Assembly (NCBI GenBank): GCA_017134815.1
Contig: CP071032.1
Location: 1,178,001 to 1,242,000 of the forward strand
DNA: 64,000 bases
Source: Lentisphaerota bacterium
Lineage (GTDB): Bacteria > Verrucomicrobiota > Lentisphaeria > Victivallales > Victivallaceae
Direction: 5' to 3'
Below the pieces are notes generated by a model. The model did not search any database. It was not told the origin of the DNA and saw only the letters and a program-made list of their open reading frames with translations. The position numbers and the translations under genes are program-made. This document shows positions 1 through 9,837 of this stretch, in pieces. How positions within the stretch are numbered: the stretch's first letter is position 1; the number at the start of each line of letters is the position of its first letter.

Positions 1-1191
1 GCGTTTGCGCCGTGAAAAATCTATTGAATCCGGGTTCTCCCGTTCATGCGGAGTCATGGACAAAATAATGGCCTCAATACGATTAAAATGTTTGGGATCC
101 ATATTGCCGACGGCTTTACTCATATCCCGGCCGCCAGGCAGCATTTTCAAAATGCTTTCAGCTCCGCCGAGCTTGGTTATCTGCTTGATTTGTGCCCGAA
201 AATCATTAAAATCAAATTGATTTTTCTTGAGTTTTTTCTTGAGTTTCTCAGCTTCCTGCGCATCAATCTCCTCAGCAGCTTTCTCAACCAGTGATACAAC
301 ATCGCCCATACCGAGAATTCTTGACGCCATCCGGTCTGGATAAAAAACTTCAAGATCGTGAACTTTTTCACCGGTACCAATAAATTTAACCGGACACCCC
401 GTCACCTTGCGAATTGACAGCGCAGCCCCGCCGCGGGCGTCACCATCAAGCTTGGTCAGAACCAGTCCCGTCAAGCCCAGAGCCTTATGGAAGTGATCCG
501 CAACAGAAACCGCCTCCTGACCTAAGGCAGCATCCGCCACCAGCAAAATCTCCTCTGCCCGTGACGCCTGACTTACCCTGACCAGCTCCTGTACCATATC
601 CTGATCTATCTGCAAGCGGCCGGCGGTATCCACAATGACCACCTCAATATGCTCAAACTTGGCTTCTTCCACCGCGTTGGCAGCAATTTGAGCCACATTT
701 GGATTACCGCGCTCTGAATATACCGGTATGTCAATTTCGCGGCCCAAAACCTCCAGCTGATCGATCGCAGCAGGCCGATATACGTCACCCGCTACCAGCA
801 TTACTTTCTTTTTCTGTTTTTTCAGGTTCAGCGCCAGTTTGGCAGCAGAAGTGGTTTTACCGGAACCATGCAGCCCCACCATCATAATAACTGCCGGTGT
901 TGATGACAGATTGAGCGGAACCTCTCCTTCTCCCATCAGTTTAACCAGCCGGTCATTGACTATTTTTACGACTTGCTGTCCGGGAGTAATGCTTTTAATG
1001 ACCTCCTGCCCGACACAATCCGCTTTGACCGTATCAATAAAGTCTTTTGCTACTTCAAGATTTACATCCGCTTCAAGCAGAGCCAGTCTTATCTCACGCA
1101 TCGCCTCGCTGATATTGGCTTCCGATAAACGAGCCTGCCCGCGCAGCTTGCGAAACGTTTCCTGTAATTTATCGCTAAGTGAATCAAACAT
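1..1191 (-). CDS. ffh: Signal recognition particle GTPase Ffh (SRP54), 3' end outside window
   Basis: Reading right to left from an ATG at 1191, an uninterrupted frame of 397 codons runs off the left edge. The translation starts MFDSLSDKLQETFRKLRGQA, the SRP54 N helical domain. It then shows the G1 motif GLHGSGKTTSAAKLA (about residue 107), VAGDVYRPAAIDQL, VDTAGRLQID and TKLDGDARGG, all hallmark NG-domain GTPase motifs. The visible end lies in the methionine-rich M domain (MTPHERENPDSID, then basic residues), so only the C-terminal tail is missing. Ffh binds 4.5S RNA and signal peptides and delivers ribosomes to FtsY at the membrane. The Shine-Dalgarno is weak (GGACTGG about 8 nt upstream). 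ilvD diverges from it across a 350-bp spacer. Confidence 0.96.
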   Translation of the reverse strand, partial: MFDSLSDKLQETFRKLRGQARLSEANISEAMREIRLALLEADVNLEVAKDFIDTVKADCVGQEVIKSITPGQQVVKIVNDRLVKLMGEGEVPLNLSSTPAVIMMVGLHGSGKTTSAAKLALNLKKQKKKVMLVAGDVYRPAAIDQLEVLGREIDIPVYSERGNPNVAQIAANAVEEAKFEHIEVVIVDTAGRLQIDQDMVQELVRVSQASRAEEILLVADAALGQEAVSVADHFHKALGLTGLVLTKLDGDARGGAALSIRKVTGCPVKFIGTGEKVHDLEVFYPDRMASRILGMGDVVSLVEKAAEEIDAQEAEKLKKKLKKNQFDFNDFRAQIKQITKLGGAESILKMLPGGRDMSKAVGNMDPKHFNRIEAIILSMTPHERENPDSIDFSRRKR

Positions 1192-1541
1192 AACAGTGTA
1201 ATTTCCAGTCCTTTCCGCATCCGTTGTTTTTCAGAACCGGGATATCTGGCAAATACACCGGACTGTTACTCCGAATTATCCAGAATGTGCTGTTTCAGGC
1301 TCTGAAAAAGTAATCAATATTAAAGCGTGTAATATAGTCGCTTATATTTCAAAATCAACAAAGTTAAAGCTATAATTAAGCACACAGATTTACATTCTCA
1401 CCCTAAATTTACTGCATAAGCGACAATAACATCTATAAATTCAACTCCAGCGAGTTGTTTTTAATGCAATTACTGATAGATTTAGTATTTTGAAATCATT
1501 TGCAATATCATAACTTATACACAACATAAAGGGGTACAGCT
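1192..1541. other. Divergent ffh/ilvD intergenic spacer
   Basis: A 350-bp spacer between the divergent ffh and ilvD starts, AT-rich in its right two thirds. It must hold promoters for both genes, but I see no pair of boxes good enough to name. A clear ribosome binding site AAAGGGG at about 1527-1533 precedes ilvD. I see no T-box, leader peptide or open reading frame. Confidence 0.6.
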
Positions 1542-3224
1542 ATGCGCAGTGACATAATGAAAAAAGGCAATGAACGCGCACCGCACCGGTCCCTGATGAT
1601 GGCGACCGGAATCAAACCTGAAGATTTCAGCAAACCTTTTATAGGAGTCTGTAATTCATATACCAATATTGTCCCGGGACACGTTCACCTTAAGGAAGTC
1701 GGAGAGTTGATCTGCGAGGAAATCCGCAAAGCCGGCGGGGTCCCTTATGAATTCAATACAATTGCCATCTGCGACGGCATCGCCATGGGACACAACGGCA
1801 TGAAATATTCCCTGCCAAGTCGTGAACTGATTGCCGACTGTGTTGAGTCAATGGGCAAGGCTCATCCGTTTGATGCCATGATTTGCATCCCAAACTGTGA
1901 TAAAATCGTGCCGGGCATGCTCATGGGGGCTATGCGCCTGGACATACCAACCATCTTTGCTTCAGGCGGCCCTATGGCAGCCGGCAAGTCCAAAGAAGGC
2001 AAAGTTTCTGACCTGGTAACGGTCTTTGAGGGAGTTGCCGGACACAAAGTAGGCAGCATCAATGATGAGCAGCTGCTTGACCTTGAATGTTCTTCATGCC
2101 CGGGTCCGGGATCCTGCTCCGGAATGTTTACTGCCAACAGCATGAACTGTCTTTGTGAAGCCCTCGGCATTGCCCTGCCCGGCAACGGCACAATTCTGGC
2201 TGTTGCCGAAGAACGCAAAAAACTCTGGAAACAGGCTGCCAGAAGAGTTGTAGAAATTGCTCTTGAAGGAGCCCCAACCGCCAGACAGCTGGCAACAGAA
2301 ACCGCATTTAACAACGCATTAGCACTGGATATGGCTATGGGCGGCAGCACCAACACTGTTCTGCACACCCTGGCGGTTGCCAATGAAGCCGGCACTAAGC
2401 TGGACCTGAAAAAGCTTGATGCGATCAGCCGCAAAACGCCTAATATCTGTAAAGTTTCACCCTCAAGTGATTATCACATTGAAGACGTTGCCAGAGCCGG
2501 CGGCATCATGGCCATTATCAAGGAAATAAGCAAGAAACCTGGAACTATTGACGCTTCCGCTCCAACGGTTTCTGGAAAAAGCCTCGGAGAACAGCTCGAA
2601 GCGGCTGCAGCTCCTGACGGCGAGGTAATCCGCACCCTTGAAAACGCTTACAGCCAGGAAGGCGGTCTGGCTATCCTTTTCGGAAACCTGGCCGAAAGCG
2701 GCTCAGTGGTGAAAACTGCCGGCGTTGCCAAGCCCATGCTGGTACATCGCGGTCCTGCAGTCATCTTTAACAGTCAGGAAGAAGCCTGTGAAGGTATTCT
2801 TGAGGGCAAAGTAAAAGCCGGCGACGTTGTGGTAATTCGCTACGAAGGTCCCAAAGGCGGCCCCGGCATGCAGGAAATGCTTGCGCCAACCAGTTACATC
2901 ATGGGGCGCGGACTAGGTGAAAAAGTAGCTCTTATCACAGATGGGCGCTTCAGCGGTGGTACCCGTGGCGCCTGTATCGGTCACATCAGCCCGGAAGCCG
3001 CTGCCGGCGGTATTATCGGACTGGTTGAAGAAGGAGACATAATCAGTATTGATATTCCAAACCGCAAGCTGGAACTTGAAGTTTCTGAAAAAATTCTTGC
3101 GGAACGCCGTAAAACCTGGAAGCCGATGGAGCCTAAAGTCAAAACCGGCTGGCTGGCAAGATACGCTATGGTCGCCACCAGCGCTGATACCGGCGGTATC
3201 CTCAAGGTACCCGAAAACTGCTGA
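1542..3224 (+). CDS. ilvD: Dihydroxy-acid dehydratase
   Basis: Full-length (560 aa) IlvD/Edd-family enzyme. It converts 2,3-dihydroxy-isovalerate and 2,3-dihydroxy-3-methylvalerate to the 2-keto acids of valine and isoleucine synthesis, and also feeds leucine and pantothenate. The start [18 protein letters not shown] is the typical N-terminus, preceded by AAAGGGG. Conserved pieces include [13 protein letters not shown], the iron-sulfur ligand regions [10 protein letters not shown] and [31 protein letters not shown], and the C-terminal [20 protein letters not shown]. The enzyme is cytoplasmic and its cluster is oxygen-sensitive, which suits an anaerobe. No other ilv gene is adjacent. Transcription probably ends at the hairpin at 3285-3319. 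Confidence 0.97.
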   Translation: MRSDIMKKGNERAPHRSLMMATGIKPEDFSKPFIGVCNSYTNIVPGHVHLKEVGELICEEIRKAGGVPYEFNTIAICDGIAMGHNGMKYSLPSRELIADCVESMGKAHPFDAMICIPNCDKIVPGMLMGAMRLDIPTIFASGGPMAAGKSKEGKVSDLVTVFEGVAGHKVGSINDEQLLDLECSSCPGPGSCSGMFTANSMNCLCEALGIALPGNGTILAVAEERKKLWKQAARRVVEIALEGAPTARQLATETAFNNALALDMAMGGSTNTVLHTLAVANEAGTKLDLKKLDAISRKTPNICKVSPSSDYHIEDVARAGGIMAIIKEISKKPGTIDASAPTVSGKSLGEQLEAAAAPDGEVIRTLENAYSQEGGLAILFGNLAESGSVVKTAGVAKPMLVHRGPAVIFNSQEEACEGILEGKVKAGDVVVIRYEGPKGGPGMQEMLAPTSYIMGRGLGEKVALITDGRFSGGTRGACIGHISPEAAAGGIIGLVEEGDIISIDIPNRKLELEVSEKILAERRKTWKPMEPKVKTGWLARYAMVATSADTGGILKVPENC

Positions 3225-3284
3225 ACATCCTGAAGCTTTTCTTATTAGAAATATTCGACATATAAGAAGCTGATATGTCAATTC

Positions 3285-3319
3285 AAAAACCGCCGGAATT
3301 AAAATAACCGGCGGTTTTT
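3285..3319. terminator. Bidirectional intrinsic terminator
   Basis: A 12-bp stem (AAAAACCGCCGG with CCGGCGGTTTTT, 11-nt loop) lies between convergent ilvD and the nitroreductase-like gene. A T run follows on the + strand and another on the - strand, so it can serve both genes. Confidence 0.85.
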
Positions 3320-3321
3320 AT

Positions 3322-3960
3322 TTATAGCGCCCCCGGATAGCCGACCGGCTGGGAAAGCAATACTTTCATGTGCTCTGGAAGACCCATTTTTTCAGCAAGC
3401 TGATTTCTATCCAGCCAGCCACAGACAACTGTCGCCAAATCGTTTGAAGCGGCAAAAAGATAAACATTCTGACTGATATAACCAGTATCTACAGCCGCAT
3501 AGAATTTAGCATGCTCCGCCCCGCCCTTGCCAAATTTATTTAAATCTGAAACATACACCAGCACTACTGGAGCGATTTTATGAAATTCCTGGATGCCGCA
3601 AAATTGTCTGAGATCTCCGGATTTTTTTTGGATCAGCTTATGGTCCACCGGGTCATAAAGATAAAGACCTTTGTGCATAACTACAAAAAGCGAAATATCC
3701 TGTTTATTCAAGGCACTTGGAGCAGTTCGCTTGCCATTTGGCCGGTTAATTCCCCAGGCCGCCCACAAGAGGTCTGAAAGCAGCTGTTGAGGCAGTTTTC
3801 TGGACGAAAAATTTCTGCGTGTCATGCGTTTTGATAAACATTCCATCAAAGGCTTACCGCCCTTTTTGTCTGGAGCAGGCAGATTAATATCTTTAGCAGC
3901 TGCGATTTCAGATGAAAGCAAAGCTGCTGCAATTAATAAAAACGGCAGAATCTTTTTCAT
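3322..3960 (-). CDS. Exported nitroreductase / SagB-type family protein
   Basis: A 212-aa protein with a clear signal peptide (MKKILPFLLIAAALLSSEIAAA). After it comes a nitroreductase-like fold: MTRRNFSSRKLPQQLLSDLLWAAWGINR matches the N-terminal RRSxR...LSxLLWAAxGxNR block of the SagB/nitroreductase group. It is followed by LYLYDPVDHKL, the APVVLVYVSDLNKFG strand, and a segment (DTGYISQNVYLFAASNDLATVV) typical of the FMN-binding C-terminal half. The family uses FMN to reduce or oxidise small molecules or peptide heterocycles; the substrate here is unknown. Export to the periplasm is unusual for the family, although signal-bearing members are found in anaerobes. It lies 41 bp downstream of the glutaredoxin on the same strand, so co-transcription is possible. 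Confidence 0.75.
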   Translation of the reverse strand: MKKILPFLLIAAALLSSEIAAAKDINLPAPDKKGGKPLMECLSKRMTRRNFSSRKLPQQLLSDLLWAAWGINRPNGKRTAPSALNKQDISLFVVMHKGLYLYDPVDHKLIQKKSGDLRQFCGIQEFHKIAPVVLVYVSDLNKFGKGGAEHAKFYAAVDTGYISQNVYLFAASNDLATVVCGWLDRNQLAEKMGLPEHMKVLLSQPVGYPGAL

Positions 3961-4001
3961 ATTTCATACTCCGGCATTAAATAAACTTGTTTATATTCAG
4001 G

Positions 4002-4265
4002 TTATTTAATTACACCCATTTCCCTGAGATCTTCTTCAAGTTCCTTGGCATTAAACGGCTTGGCAGGTCGCCATTGATCATCATAAAGCAAGGTTGGAAC
4101 GGCCCAGTTATCACCGCCGTTGGCATCAATAACCATCCGCAAAATATCCTTGGGCTGGACTTCGATGTCATGGTAGTAATATTTGACCTTATGGTCGTCA
4201 AGCCATTTCAAAGTATCCCTGCTGTGCGGACACCACTCTGCAGCGTAGACATGCAGCATTTTCAT
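4002..4265 (-). CDS. Glutaredoxin-family protein with monothiol CPHS site
   Basis: An 87-aa thioredoxin-fold protein without signal peptide. It opens MKMLHVYAAEWCPHS, with the active site C12-P-H-S15, so the second cysteine of a dithiol glutaredoxin is replaced by serine. The cis-proline TxP motif appears as NWAVPTLLYDDQ, and AKPFNAKELEEDL matches the usual C-terminal helix. It is shorter than the iron-sulfur-carrying monothiol Grx4 type and lacks its CGFS signature, so it is better described as a small glutaredoxin-like oxidoreductase of unknown partner. The exported nitroreductase-like gene follows it. Confidence 0.8.
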   Translation of the reverse strand: MKMLHVYAAEWCPHSRDTLKWLDDHKVKYYYHDIEVQPKDILRMVIDANGGDNWAVPTLLYDDQWRPAKPFNAKELEEDLREMGVIK

Positions 4266-4344
4266 AAATACCCTCCTGCATTAAAGCCGTTATTTCCTTC
4301 TTCACACAACTTTAATTTAATCATGCGACAACAAAAAGCAATAC

Positions 4345-4386
4345 AAAAAAGCGGATCTGCGGCAAATTCATGCGCAAATCCGCTTT
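4345..4386 (-). terminator. Intrinsic terminator of the CsgG-like gene
   Basis: On the minus strand a stem of AAAGCGGAT with ATCCGCTTT, extended after one mismatch, is followed by six T residues. It lies 22 bp past the stop of the CsgG-like gene. Confidence 0.85.
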
Positions 4387-4407
4387 GAATATATTAATTA
4401 CAGTTTC

Positions 4408-5370
4408 TTACCAGCCACCAGCTGTGCTCTCAGGGTAATCAGGAGTCTCAGCCGTTTTGACGCTTTTGTCGCTTAAGCGGCAGACATAGCCGATCTTAAA
4501 CTCACCTGAAGCTTTTAAAAGCTTTGCCTTGCTGAATTTTGGTGTTACTGAAGTGATCTGAATTTCGCCAACAGATTTCTCCTGTTTCCCGAGAAACTCC
4601 TTGGTATCTGGATCAATCAGGTTTGCACCAAGTCTGAAAACCTCATACACCTGCCCTTTTTCAATACCGCTTCCCAGGCCCCGGTTTACTATAACCATGT
4701 CACCGCGGTTAGCCAGTGCAGCTATTTTCAGCGGGAAAATGCTGCCTAGAATTGCTCGTCCAATATCATTTATGGTATTTTCAAACAAGCAGTTTTTAAA
4801 ATCTTTAAATGTCCAGTCACGGCGCTCCTTAGGCGATATTTTTTTACGGATATCATCGCTGGTCAGCTTATTTTCCTCGATACCGGAAAACACTATCCTG
4901 CCGGTCTTGACTTTGATAATTCTATATTCAACGGTGATTTTGGCAACCGCTCTTACAATGTCTTCTCCTGTCAACTGCAAATGATCTCTCTTTACATAAT
5001 AATCCAGACGGTTAACAGTTCCAGCGACCAGATAATCAGAAACCAGCAGCTTGCCAATACGCTTTTCCTGCCCGCTTTTTGCCCATTCTGATTCAGTAAG
5101 CTTATTCTCCTGAATTACACGATCAATATATTCGCGGTCAAGAACATCAAATTTTTTAGAATTTACCAGAAAATTAATTAGGCGGTTGGACAAATCCCGC
5201 AAAATAACACTTCGCGTCACACTCAAGCTCTTACCACTGTTGCCCTGTATCTTAAAAACAGTTGTTGACTGCGTTGCAAACGGAAGAACAGCGATTTTAG
5301 GACGGTCAGCTGCCTGGGCAAACACTGCGGCCAAAGTGACGGTTGCAATTATTACGATTAATTTTTTCAT
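4408..5370 (-). CDS. CsgG-like secreted protein
   Basis: A 320-aa protein with an N-terminal signal peptide (MKKLIVIIATVTLAAVFAQA) and no lipobox. The following region, RPKIAVLPFATQST, then LSNRLINFLVNSKKFDVLDREYIDRVIQE, then KLLVSDYLVAGTVNRLDYYV, matches the CsgG/curli-transport fold: an AVLPF strand, a helix ending in FxVLDR, and a DYLVxGxV strand. The C-terminal third (GDMVIVNRGLGSGIEKGQVYEVFRLG) looks like the barrel-type domain that often follows CsgG-like domains. True CsgG is a lipoprotein pore for curli. Without a lipobox and without csgA/B/E/F nearby, this is more likely a periplasmic or outer-membrane-associated relative of unknown function. It has its own terminator. Confidence 0.7.
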   Translation of the reverse strand: MKKLIVIIATVTLAAVFAQAADRPKIAVLPFATQSTTVFKIQGNSGKSLSVTRSVILRDLSNRLINFLVNSKKFDVLDREYIDRVIQENKLTESEWAKSGQEKRIGKLLVSDYLVAGTVNRLDYYVKRDHLQLTGEDIVRAVAKITVEYRIIKVKTGRIVFSGIEENKLTSDDIRKKISPKERRDWTFKDFKNCLFENTINDIGRAILGSIFPLKIAALANRGDMVIVNRGLGSGIEKGQVYEVFRLGANLIDPDTKEFLGKQEKSVGEIQITSVTPKFSKAKLLKASGEFKIGYVCRLSDKSVKTAETPDYPESTAGGW

Positions 5371-5782
5371 GGTTAACCAATTTCCTTATTTTCAAAAACT
5401 TTCAATCACGACCTGAACCCGGCCGGTATAAAGCAAAGCGGCCTAACCTTGACAGTTGGCCTATTCTTTAAAAGTCAGCATACCTCTTTTTCAATAACCT
5501 TAAAATATTATCGAAATTTTGGCATTTAGATTACGAATCCAATACAACCTTTCCCTAAAGCTTTTTAATTTAAACACAATTTACCGCTTCTTCAATCGTT
5601 AATACAATATAATATTAATTATTTTTCTCTTCGCAAAATTGATAAAAACGTCTACCAAATTATTCATGCCCAACCTGCCGAAAAACTGCTGCAGGGCTGA
5701 ACAAAAACCGGCGGACCAGATGGTCCGCCGGTTGAGTAATCATACATGCCGTTTTAAAACGGCTGTGCAATCGAAATATCGA
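5371..5782. other. Spacer between por and the CsgG-like gene
   Basis: A 412-bp non-coding, mostly AT-rich stretch. It contains the por terminator (5703-5733). A GC-rich patch at about 5415-5460 can form a GGCCG/CGGCC hairpin in the leader of the CsgG-like gene, but I recognise no riboswitch in it. Nothing else is visible. Confidence 0.5.
5703..5733 (-). terminator. Intrinsic terminator of por
   Basis: A perfect inverted repeat (AACCGGCGGACCA with TGGTCCGCCGGTT) is followed by TTTTT on the minus strand. It lies about 50 bp past the por stop codon. Confidence 0.9.
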
Positions 5783-8700
5783 TTACATTAACTCGCCAAG
5801 GCTCTTAAAGAAGGCCATACGGCGCTTTGCATCCTCTTCAGCTGCTGCAAATACAGCTTCAGCTTCCTGAGGTGCAGTCTTAAGCAGAGCAGTGTAACGA
5901 CGTTCGCTGCGGATGAACTCCTGGAAGTCGCCAGTAGGCTCTTTAGTTTCCCACTTGAACGGTTTTTCGTTCTGAGGATTGAAACGGTAGAGAGGCCAGT
6001 AGCCACAATCTACAGCACGTTTTTCTTCAACCTGGCTCTTCATCATGTTAATACCGTGAGCAATACATGGAGAGTAAGCCATGATAAGAGAAGGACCATT
6101 GTAGGCTTCTGCTTCAGCAATTGCCTGCAATGTCTGGTTGCGATTAGCACCCATGGCGATAGAAGCAACATAAACATCGCCGTAACTCATGCACATGAAA
6201 CCAAGGTTTTTCTTAGTATGGCGCATTCCGCTGTTGGCGAATTTAGCAACAGCACCAATCGGAGTAGCTTTTGAAGCTTGACCACCGGTATTGGAGTATA
6301 CTTCAGTATCCAGAACGAGGATATTGACATTACGGCCAGAAGCCACAACATGGTCAACACCACCGTAACCGATGTCATATGCCCAGCCGTCACCACCGAG
6401 AATCCAGACTGACTTGTCAACGAAGTAGTCTTTGAGTTCCAGTACTTTTTCAAGGACGGCCTTAGCTTCACCAGTTGCTTCTTTAACCGCCTTCGGCAGA
6501 AGCATGCCAACTGCACGCTGAGCAACCTTGGCTGCTTCATCAGTGTTATCCCACATTTCAAGACATTTGCCGAGAGCGTCTTTAAGATCAACGTTAACGC
6601 CAAACTCGAGAGCCCGGTTAACATAGTCTTTGAGCTGCTTGCGGTTAGCATCTACAGCCAGACGCATACCGAAACCGTATTCAGCATTATCCTCAAACAA
6701 GCTGTTACCCCAAGTCGGGCCACAACCGTTTTTGCTTTCGCAGTAAGGAATAGTCGGGAAAGTACCGCCGTAAATTGAAGAACAGCCAGTCGCGTTCGCA
6801 ATAATCATGCGCTCGCCAAACAGCTGAGAAACCAATTTAACGTAGGGAGTTTCACCACAGCCGGCACAAGCGCCGTTGAATTCAAACTGCGGAGTCAGGA
6901 ACTGTGATCCTTTAACAGTTCCAACAGCTACGCCGTCAAGTACGTTGTCGGGCAGGTCGTTGAAGAACTTGTAGTTGTCAACTTCGCCAGCGTCACGCTC
7001 TTCCTGGATTGCAGCAAATTCAAGAGCTTTAGTTTTAGCTGGGCAAGTTTCAATACAAACACCACAACCAGTACAGTCATTGACATAAACCTGGATGCGA
7101 TATTTCAGATCACGGTCATTTTTAGTTTTAGAGTCCAGAGTAACAAACGTTTCCGGCGCATTTTCAAGATCTTTAGGATCAATCTGCTTGGCACGGATAA
7201 CAGCGTGAGGACAAGACATTACACACTGGTTACACTGGATACAGTTTTCAGGCAGCCATTTTGGAACGTGCGGAGCGATACCGCGTTTTTCCAGGCAAGT
7301 GGTGCCGATTGGGAGAGTACCATCGAAAGACATTTTTGAAACCGGAATGTCATCACCTTTGAGGTGCATGATAGGCTCGATGATATCTTTAGCAAAGTCG
7401 CTCGCGTCATCCGGAATGAGTTTTGGAGCAACGTAAGATTCTTTGATGTCAGCAACGCTGGCCGGAATTTCAACTTTCTGCAGGCCGGCGAGAGCATTGT
7501 CGACAGCTTTGCAGTTCATCTGGACAATATCGTCACCCTTCTTCTTGAAGGTCTTTTCGATAGCTGCCTTGATGTAACCAATAGCTTCATCCTGAGGAAT
7601 AATGTTAGCCAGAGCAAAGAAGCAAACCTGCATAACAGTGTTGATGCGACTTCCCAGGCCAACGCTTTCAGCAATCTTCAGAGCGTTAACTGTGTAGAAG
7701 TTAATTTTCTTGTTGATGATAGTTTCCTGAGTAGCACGATCGAGGTGATTAAACACTTCGCTGGCATCAAACTCAGAGTTCAACAGGAAAGTACCGCCTT
7801 CTTTCAGGCTGCCAACCATGTCGTAACGACCAATGTAAGCGGGGTTGTGGCAGGCCACGAAGTCCGGATTAGTGATAGTGTATTCAGCTCTGATCGGCTT
7901 GTCACCAAAACGCAGGTGGGAAATAGTGATACCGCCTGATTTTTTGGAGTCATATACGAAGTAGGCCTGAGCATATTTATCAGTATGGTCACCGATAATT
8001 TTAATGGAGTTCTTGTTAGCACCGACAGTACCGTCAGAACCAAGTCCCCAGAACATGCACTCAATAGTACCTTCAGAAGCAACGTTGATGCTGTCAGTAA
8101 CTTCAAGAGAAAGATTGGTAACATCGTCGTTGATACCAACAGTGAAGTTAGAAGTACAAGCGCCATCAAGATGCTTGAATACAGTGCTGACCATGCTCGG
8201 AGTAAACTCTTTGCTGGAGAGACCGTAGCGACCACCGATAACAGTGATATCTTTTCCTGCAAGAGCAGCTTTGACGTCAATAAAGAGAGGCTCACCAAGG
8301 GCGCCCGGCTCTTTAGTACGGTCCAGAACAGCAATCTTCTTACAGGTTGCAGGAATTGCGTCAATAAATGCATCTGCGTAGAATGGACGGTAGAGACGGA
8401 CTTTGATAGCGCCGACTTTTTCGCCCTTGGCATTCAGGTATTCAACAGTTTCATCGATAGTTTCACAGCCGGAACCCATGGCGATGATAATTTTTTCTGC
8501 GTCAGGAGCTCCAACGTAGTCGAACAATTTGTATTTGCGACCAGTCAGTTCACCAACTTTGTCCATGTATTTCTGAACAATCTGCGGCAGGGCATCGTAG
8601 TACTTATTAACAGTTTCGCGACCCTGGAAGTATACATCAGGATTCTGAGCCCCAACTTTACAAATTGGTTTTTCAGGACGCATTGCACGATCACGGAAAC

Positions 8701-9304
8701 GCTCAACATATTTCATGTCAAGCAGAGATTTCATATCGTCGTAGTCAACAGCTTCAATCTTGGCGATTTCGTGAGAAGTACGGAAACCGTCAAAGAAGTT
8801 AAGGAAAGGAACCTGTCCTTCCAGGGTTGCCAGGTGGCCAACCATTGCCAAGTCGTGAACTTCCTGGATAGAGTTTGCGGACATCAAAGCAAATCCAGTG
8901 TTACGAACAGACATTACGTCGGAGTGATCACCAAAGATAGACAGCGCCTGAGCAGCCAGAGAGCGTGCTGAGACGTGAAAAACTGATGGGATCATTTCAC
9001 CGGCGATTTTGTGCATATTCGGGATCATCAGCAATAACCCCTGCGATGCAGTAAAAGTAGTTGTCAAAGCACCGGCACTCAAAGAACCGTGAACGGCTCC
9101 GGCGGCTCCGGCTTCGGACTGCATTTCGACAACGTCTACTTTCTGGCCGAACATGTTCTTGGCATCTACGCTGGCCCAGGTATCCGCATACTCACCCATC
9201 GGTGAAGAAGGGGTAATCGGATAGATGGCGGCCACTTCACTGAAAGCGTAGGCTACGTAGGAGGCGGCATAATTGCCGTCTACTGTCATCATTTTTTTAG
9301 CCAT
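5783..9304 (-). CDS. nifJ: Pyruvate:ferredoxin (flavodoxin) oxidoreductase, single-chain
   Basis: A 1173-aa homodimeric-type PFOR carrying all domains on one chain. It oxidises pyruvate with CoA to acetyl-CoA, CO2 and reduced ferredoxin, the central step of anaerobic fermentation. It starts KKMMTVDGNYAASYVAYAFSEVAAIYPITPSSPMGE, the pyruvate-binding PFOR domain I. Two 4Fe-4S motifs follow: CIQCNQCVMSCPHAV near residue 686 and CTGCGVCIETCPAK near 740. The C-terminal thiamine-diphosphate domain contains CAGCGETPYVKLV near 814 and GDGWAYDIGYGGVDHV near 971. Length and order match the family, with no truncation. A strong RBS precedes the ATG (GGAGGTCAAA), a promoter-like pair lies at 9429-9456, and a terminator follows. 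The small ferredoxin at 37.4 kb is a plausible electron acceptor, by inference. Confidence 0.97.
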   Translation of the reverse strand: MAKKMMTVDGNYAASYVAYAFSEVAAIYPITPSSPMGEYADTWASVDAKNMFGQKVDVVEMQSEAGAAGAVHGSLSAGALTTTFTASQGLLLMIPNMHKIAGEMIPSVFHVSARSLAAQALSIFGDHSDVMSVRNTGFALMSANSIQEVHDLAMVGHLATLEGQVPFLNFFDGFRTSHEIAKIEAVDYDDMKSLLDMKYVERFRDRAMRPEKPICKVGAQNPDVYFQGRETVNKYYDALPQIVQKYMDKVGELTGRKYKLFDYVGAPDAEKIIIAMGSGCETIDETVEYLNAKGEKVGAIKVRLYRPFYADAFIDAIPATCKKIAVLDRTKEPGALGEPLFIDVKAALAGKDITVIGGRYGLSSKEFTPSMVSTVFKHLDGACTSNFTVGINDDVTNLSLEVTDSINVASEGTIECMFWGLGSDGTVGANKNSIKIIGDHTDKYAQAYFVYDSKKSGGITISHLRFGDKPIRAEYTITNPDFVACHNPAYIGRYDMVGSLKEGGTFLLNSEFDASEVFNHLDRATQETIINKKINFYTVNALKIAESVGLGSRINTVMQVCFFALANIIPQDEAIGYIKAAIEKTFKKKGDDIVQMNCKAVDNALAGLQKVEIPASVADIKESYVAPKLIPDDASDFAKDIIEPIMHLKGDDIPVSKMSFDGTLPIGTTCLEKRGIAPHVPKWLPENCIQCNQCVMSCPHAVIRAKQIDPKDLENAPETFVTLDSKTKNDRDLKYRIQVYVNDCTGCGVCIETCPAKTKALEFAAIQEERDAGEVDNYKFFNDLPDNVLDGVAVGTVKGSQFLTPQFEFNGACAGCGETPYVKLVSQLFGERMIIANATGCSSIYGGTFPTIPYCESKNGCGPTWGNSLFEDNAEYGFGMRLAVDANRKQLKDYVNRALEFGVNVDLKDALGKCLEMWDNTDEAAKVAQRAVGMLLPKAVKEATGEAKAVLEKVLELKDYFVDKSVWILGGDGWAYDIGYGGVDHVVASGRNVNILVLDTEVYSNTGGQASKATPIGAVAKFANSGMRHTKKNLGFMCMSYGDVYVASIAMGANRNQTLQAIAEAEAYNGPSLIMAYSPCIAHGINMMKSQVEEKRAVDCGYWPLYRFNPQNEKPFKWETKEPTGDFQEFIRSERRYTALLKTAPQEAEAVFAAAEEDAKRRMAFFKSLGELM

Positions 9305-9428
9305 TTTGACCTCCGTTATAATTGGAACTAAAAAATGTTAAAGGCAAACAATTCCTCTTGTTATATGAATTCACAAAATTATATTTGCAGTAAACACCGG
9401 ACTCCTTCTGAGAAAAGCCCATTCTGGC

Positions 9429-9456
9429 AATGTACACTGTATTTGCTAATTTTCAA
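9429..9456 (-). promoter_or_regulatory. Candidate sigma-70 promoter for por
   Basis: On the minus strand TTGAAA (9456-9451), a 16-bp spacer, then TACATT (9434-9429), about 125 bp upstream of the por ATG. The -35 is good and the -10 moderate. The call comes from box matching only. Confidence 0.35.
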
Positions 9457-9743
9457 TTAATTGAATATTAAAATATCTATTGATTCCCATATTATTTTTA
9501 TTAGTTTTTGAAAACAGCTCTTGCAAAATCTGAAAAATATGTATGCAGATTAATTGCACACCCCTCTAAATACGAATTTCGAATTAAATAGTGTTAATAA
9601 ATACGCTTTTCACAAACAACATACTAAAATATATTAGATATTCACAAATATCAACCCCATCTGCAATTATTTTCAAAATCAGAATGCAGAAATCAATATC
9701 AACCCATTTTTTAATTAAATAAAGGGTTAAAGCTAAAGAGCTA

Positions 9744-9772
9744 TTGACAAAAATATAAAGACAGTGTTTATT
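9744..9772 (+). promoter_or_regulatory. Candidate sigma-70 promoter for the SDR gene
   Basis: A perfect -35 TTGACA (9744-9749), a 17-bp spacer and a weak -10 TTTATT (9767-9772), 65 bp upstream of the SDR start. The weak -10 suggests an activated or regulated promoter, as expected for a sugar-acid catabolic gene; that is inference. Confidence 0.45.
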
Positions 9773-9837
9773 ACACTTTGTTTAATTGATTAACAAAGTC
9801 AGGATATTATAAACCTACAAATGCAAAAGGAGCTATT

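Larger units (their letters stand above)
9305..9837. other. Divergent spacer between por and the SDR gene
   Basis: A 533-bp AT-rich spacer without coding capacity. It holds candidate promoters in both directions, given separately. Many A/T runs occur; no further ordered element could be identified. Confidence 0.6.

Noticed and set aside
1862-2434. A 190-codon minus-strand frame inside ilvD
   Set aside because: Antisense shadow; ilvD is complete and conserved there.
5415-5460. Riboswitch in the leader of the CsgG-like gene
   Set aside because: Only a five-pair GGCCG/CGGCC stem is visible and the pattern does not match any riboswitch core I know.
7985-8971. A 328-codon + strand frame inside por
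   Set aside because: It is antisense to a full-length, motif-rich PFOR gene, has no homology I recognise and no ribosome site; it is caused by codon bias.
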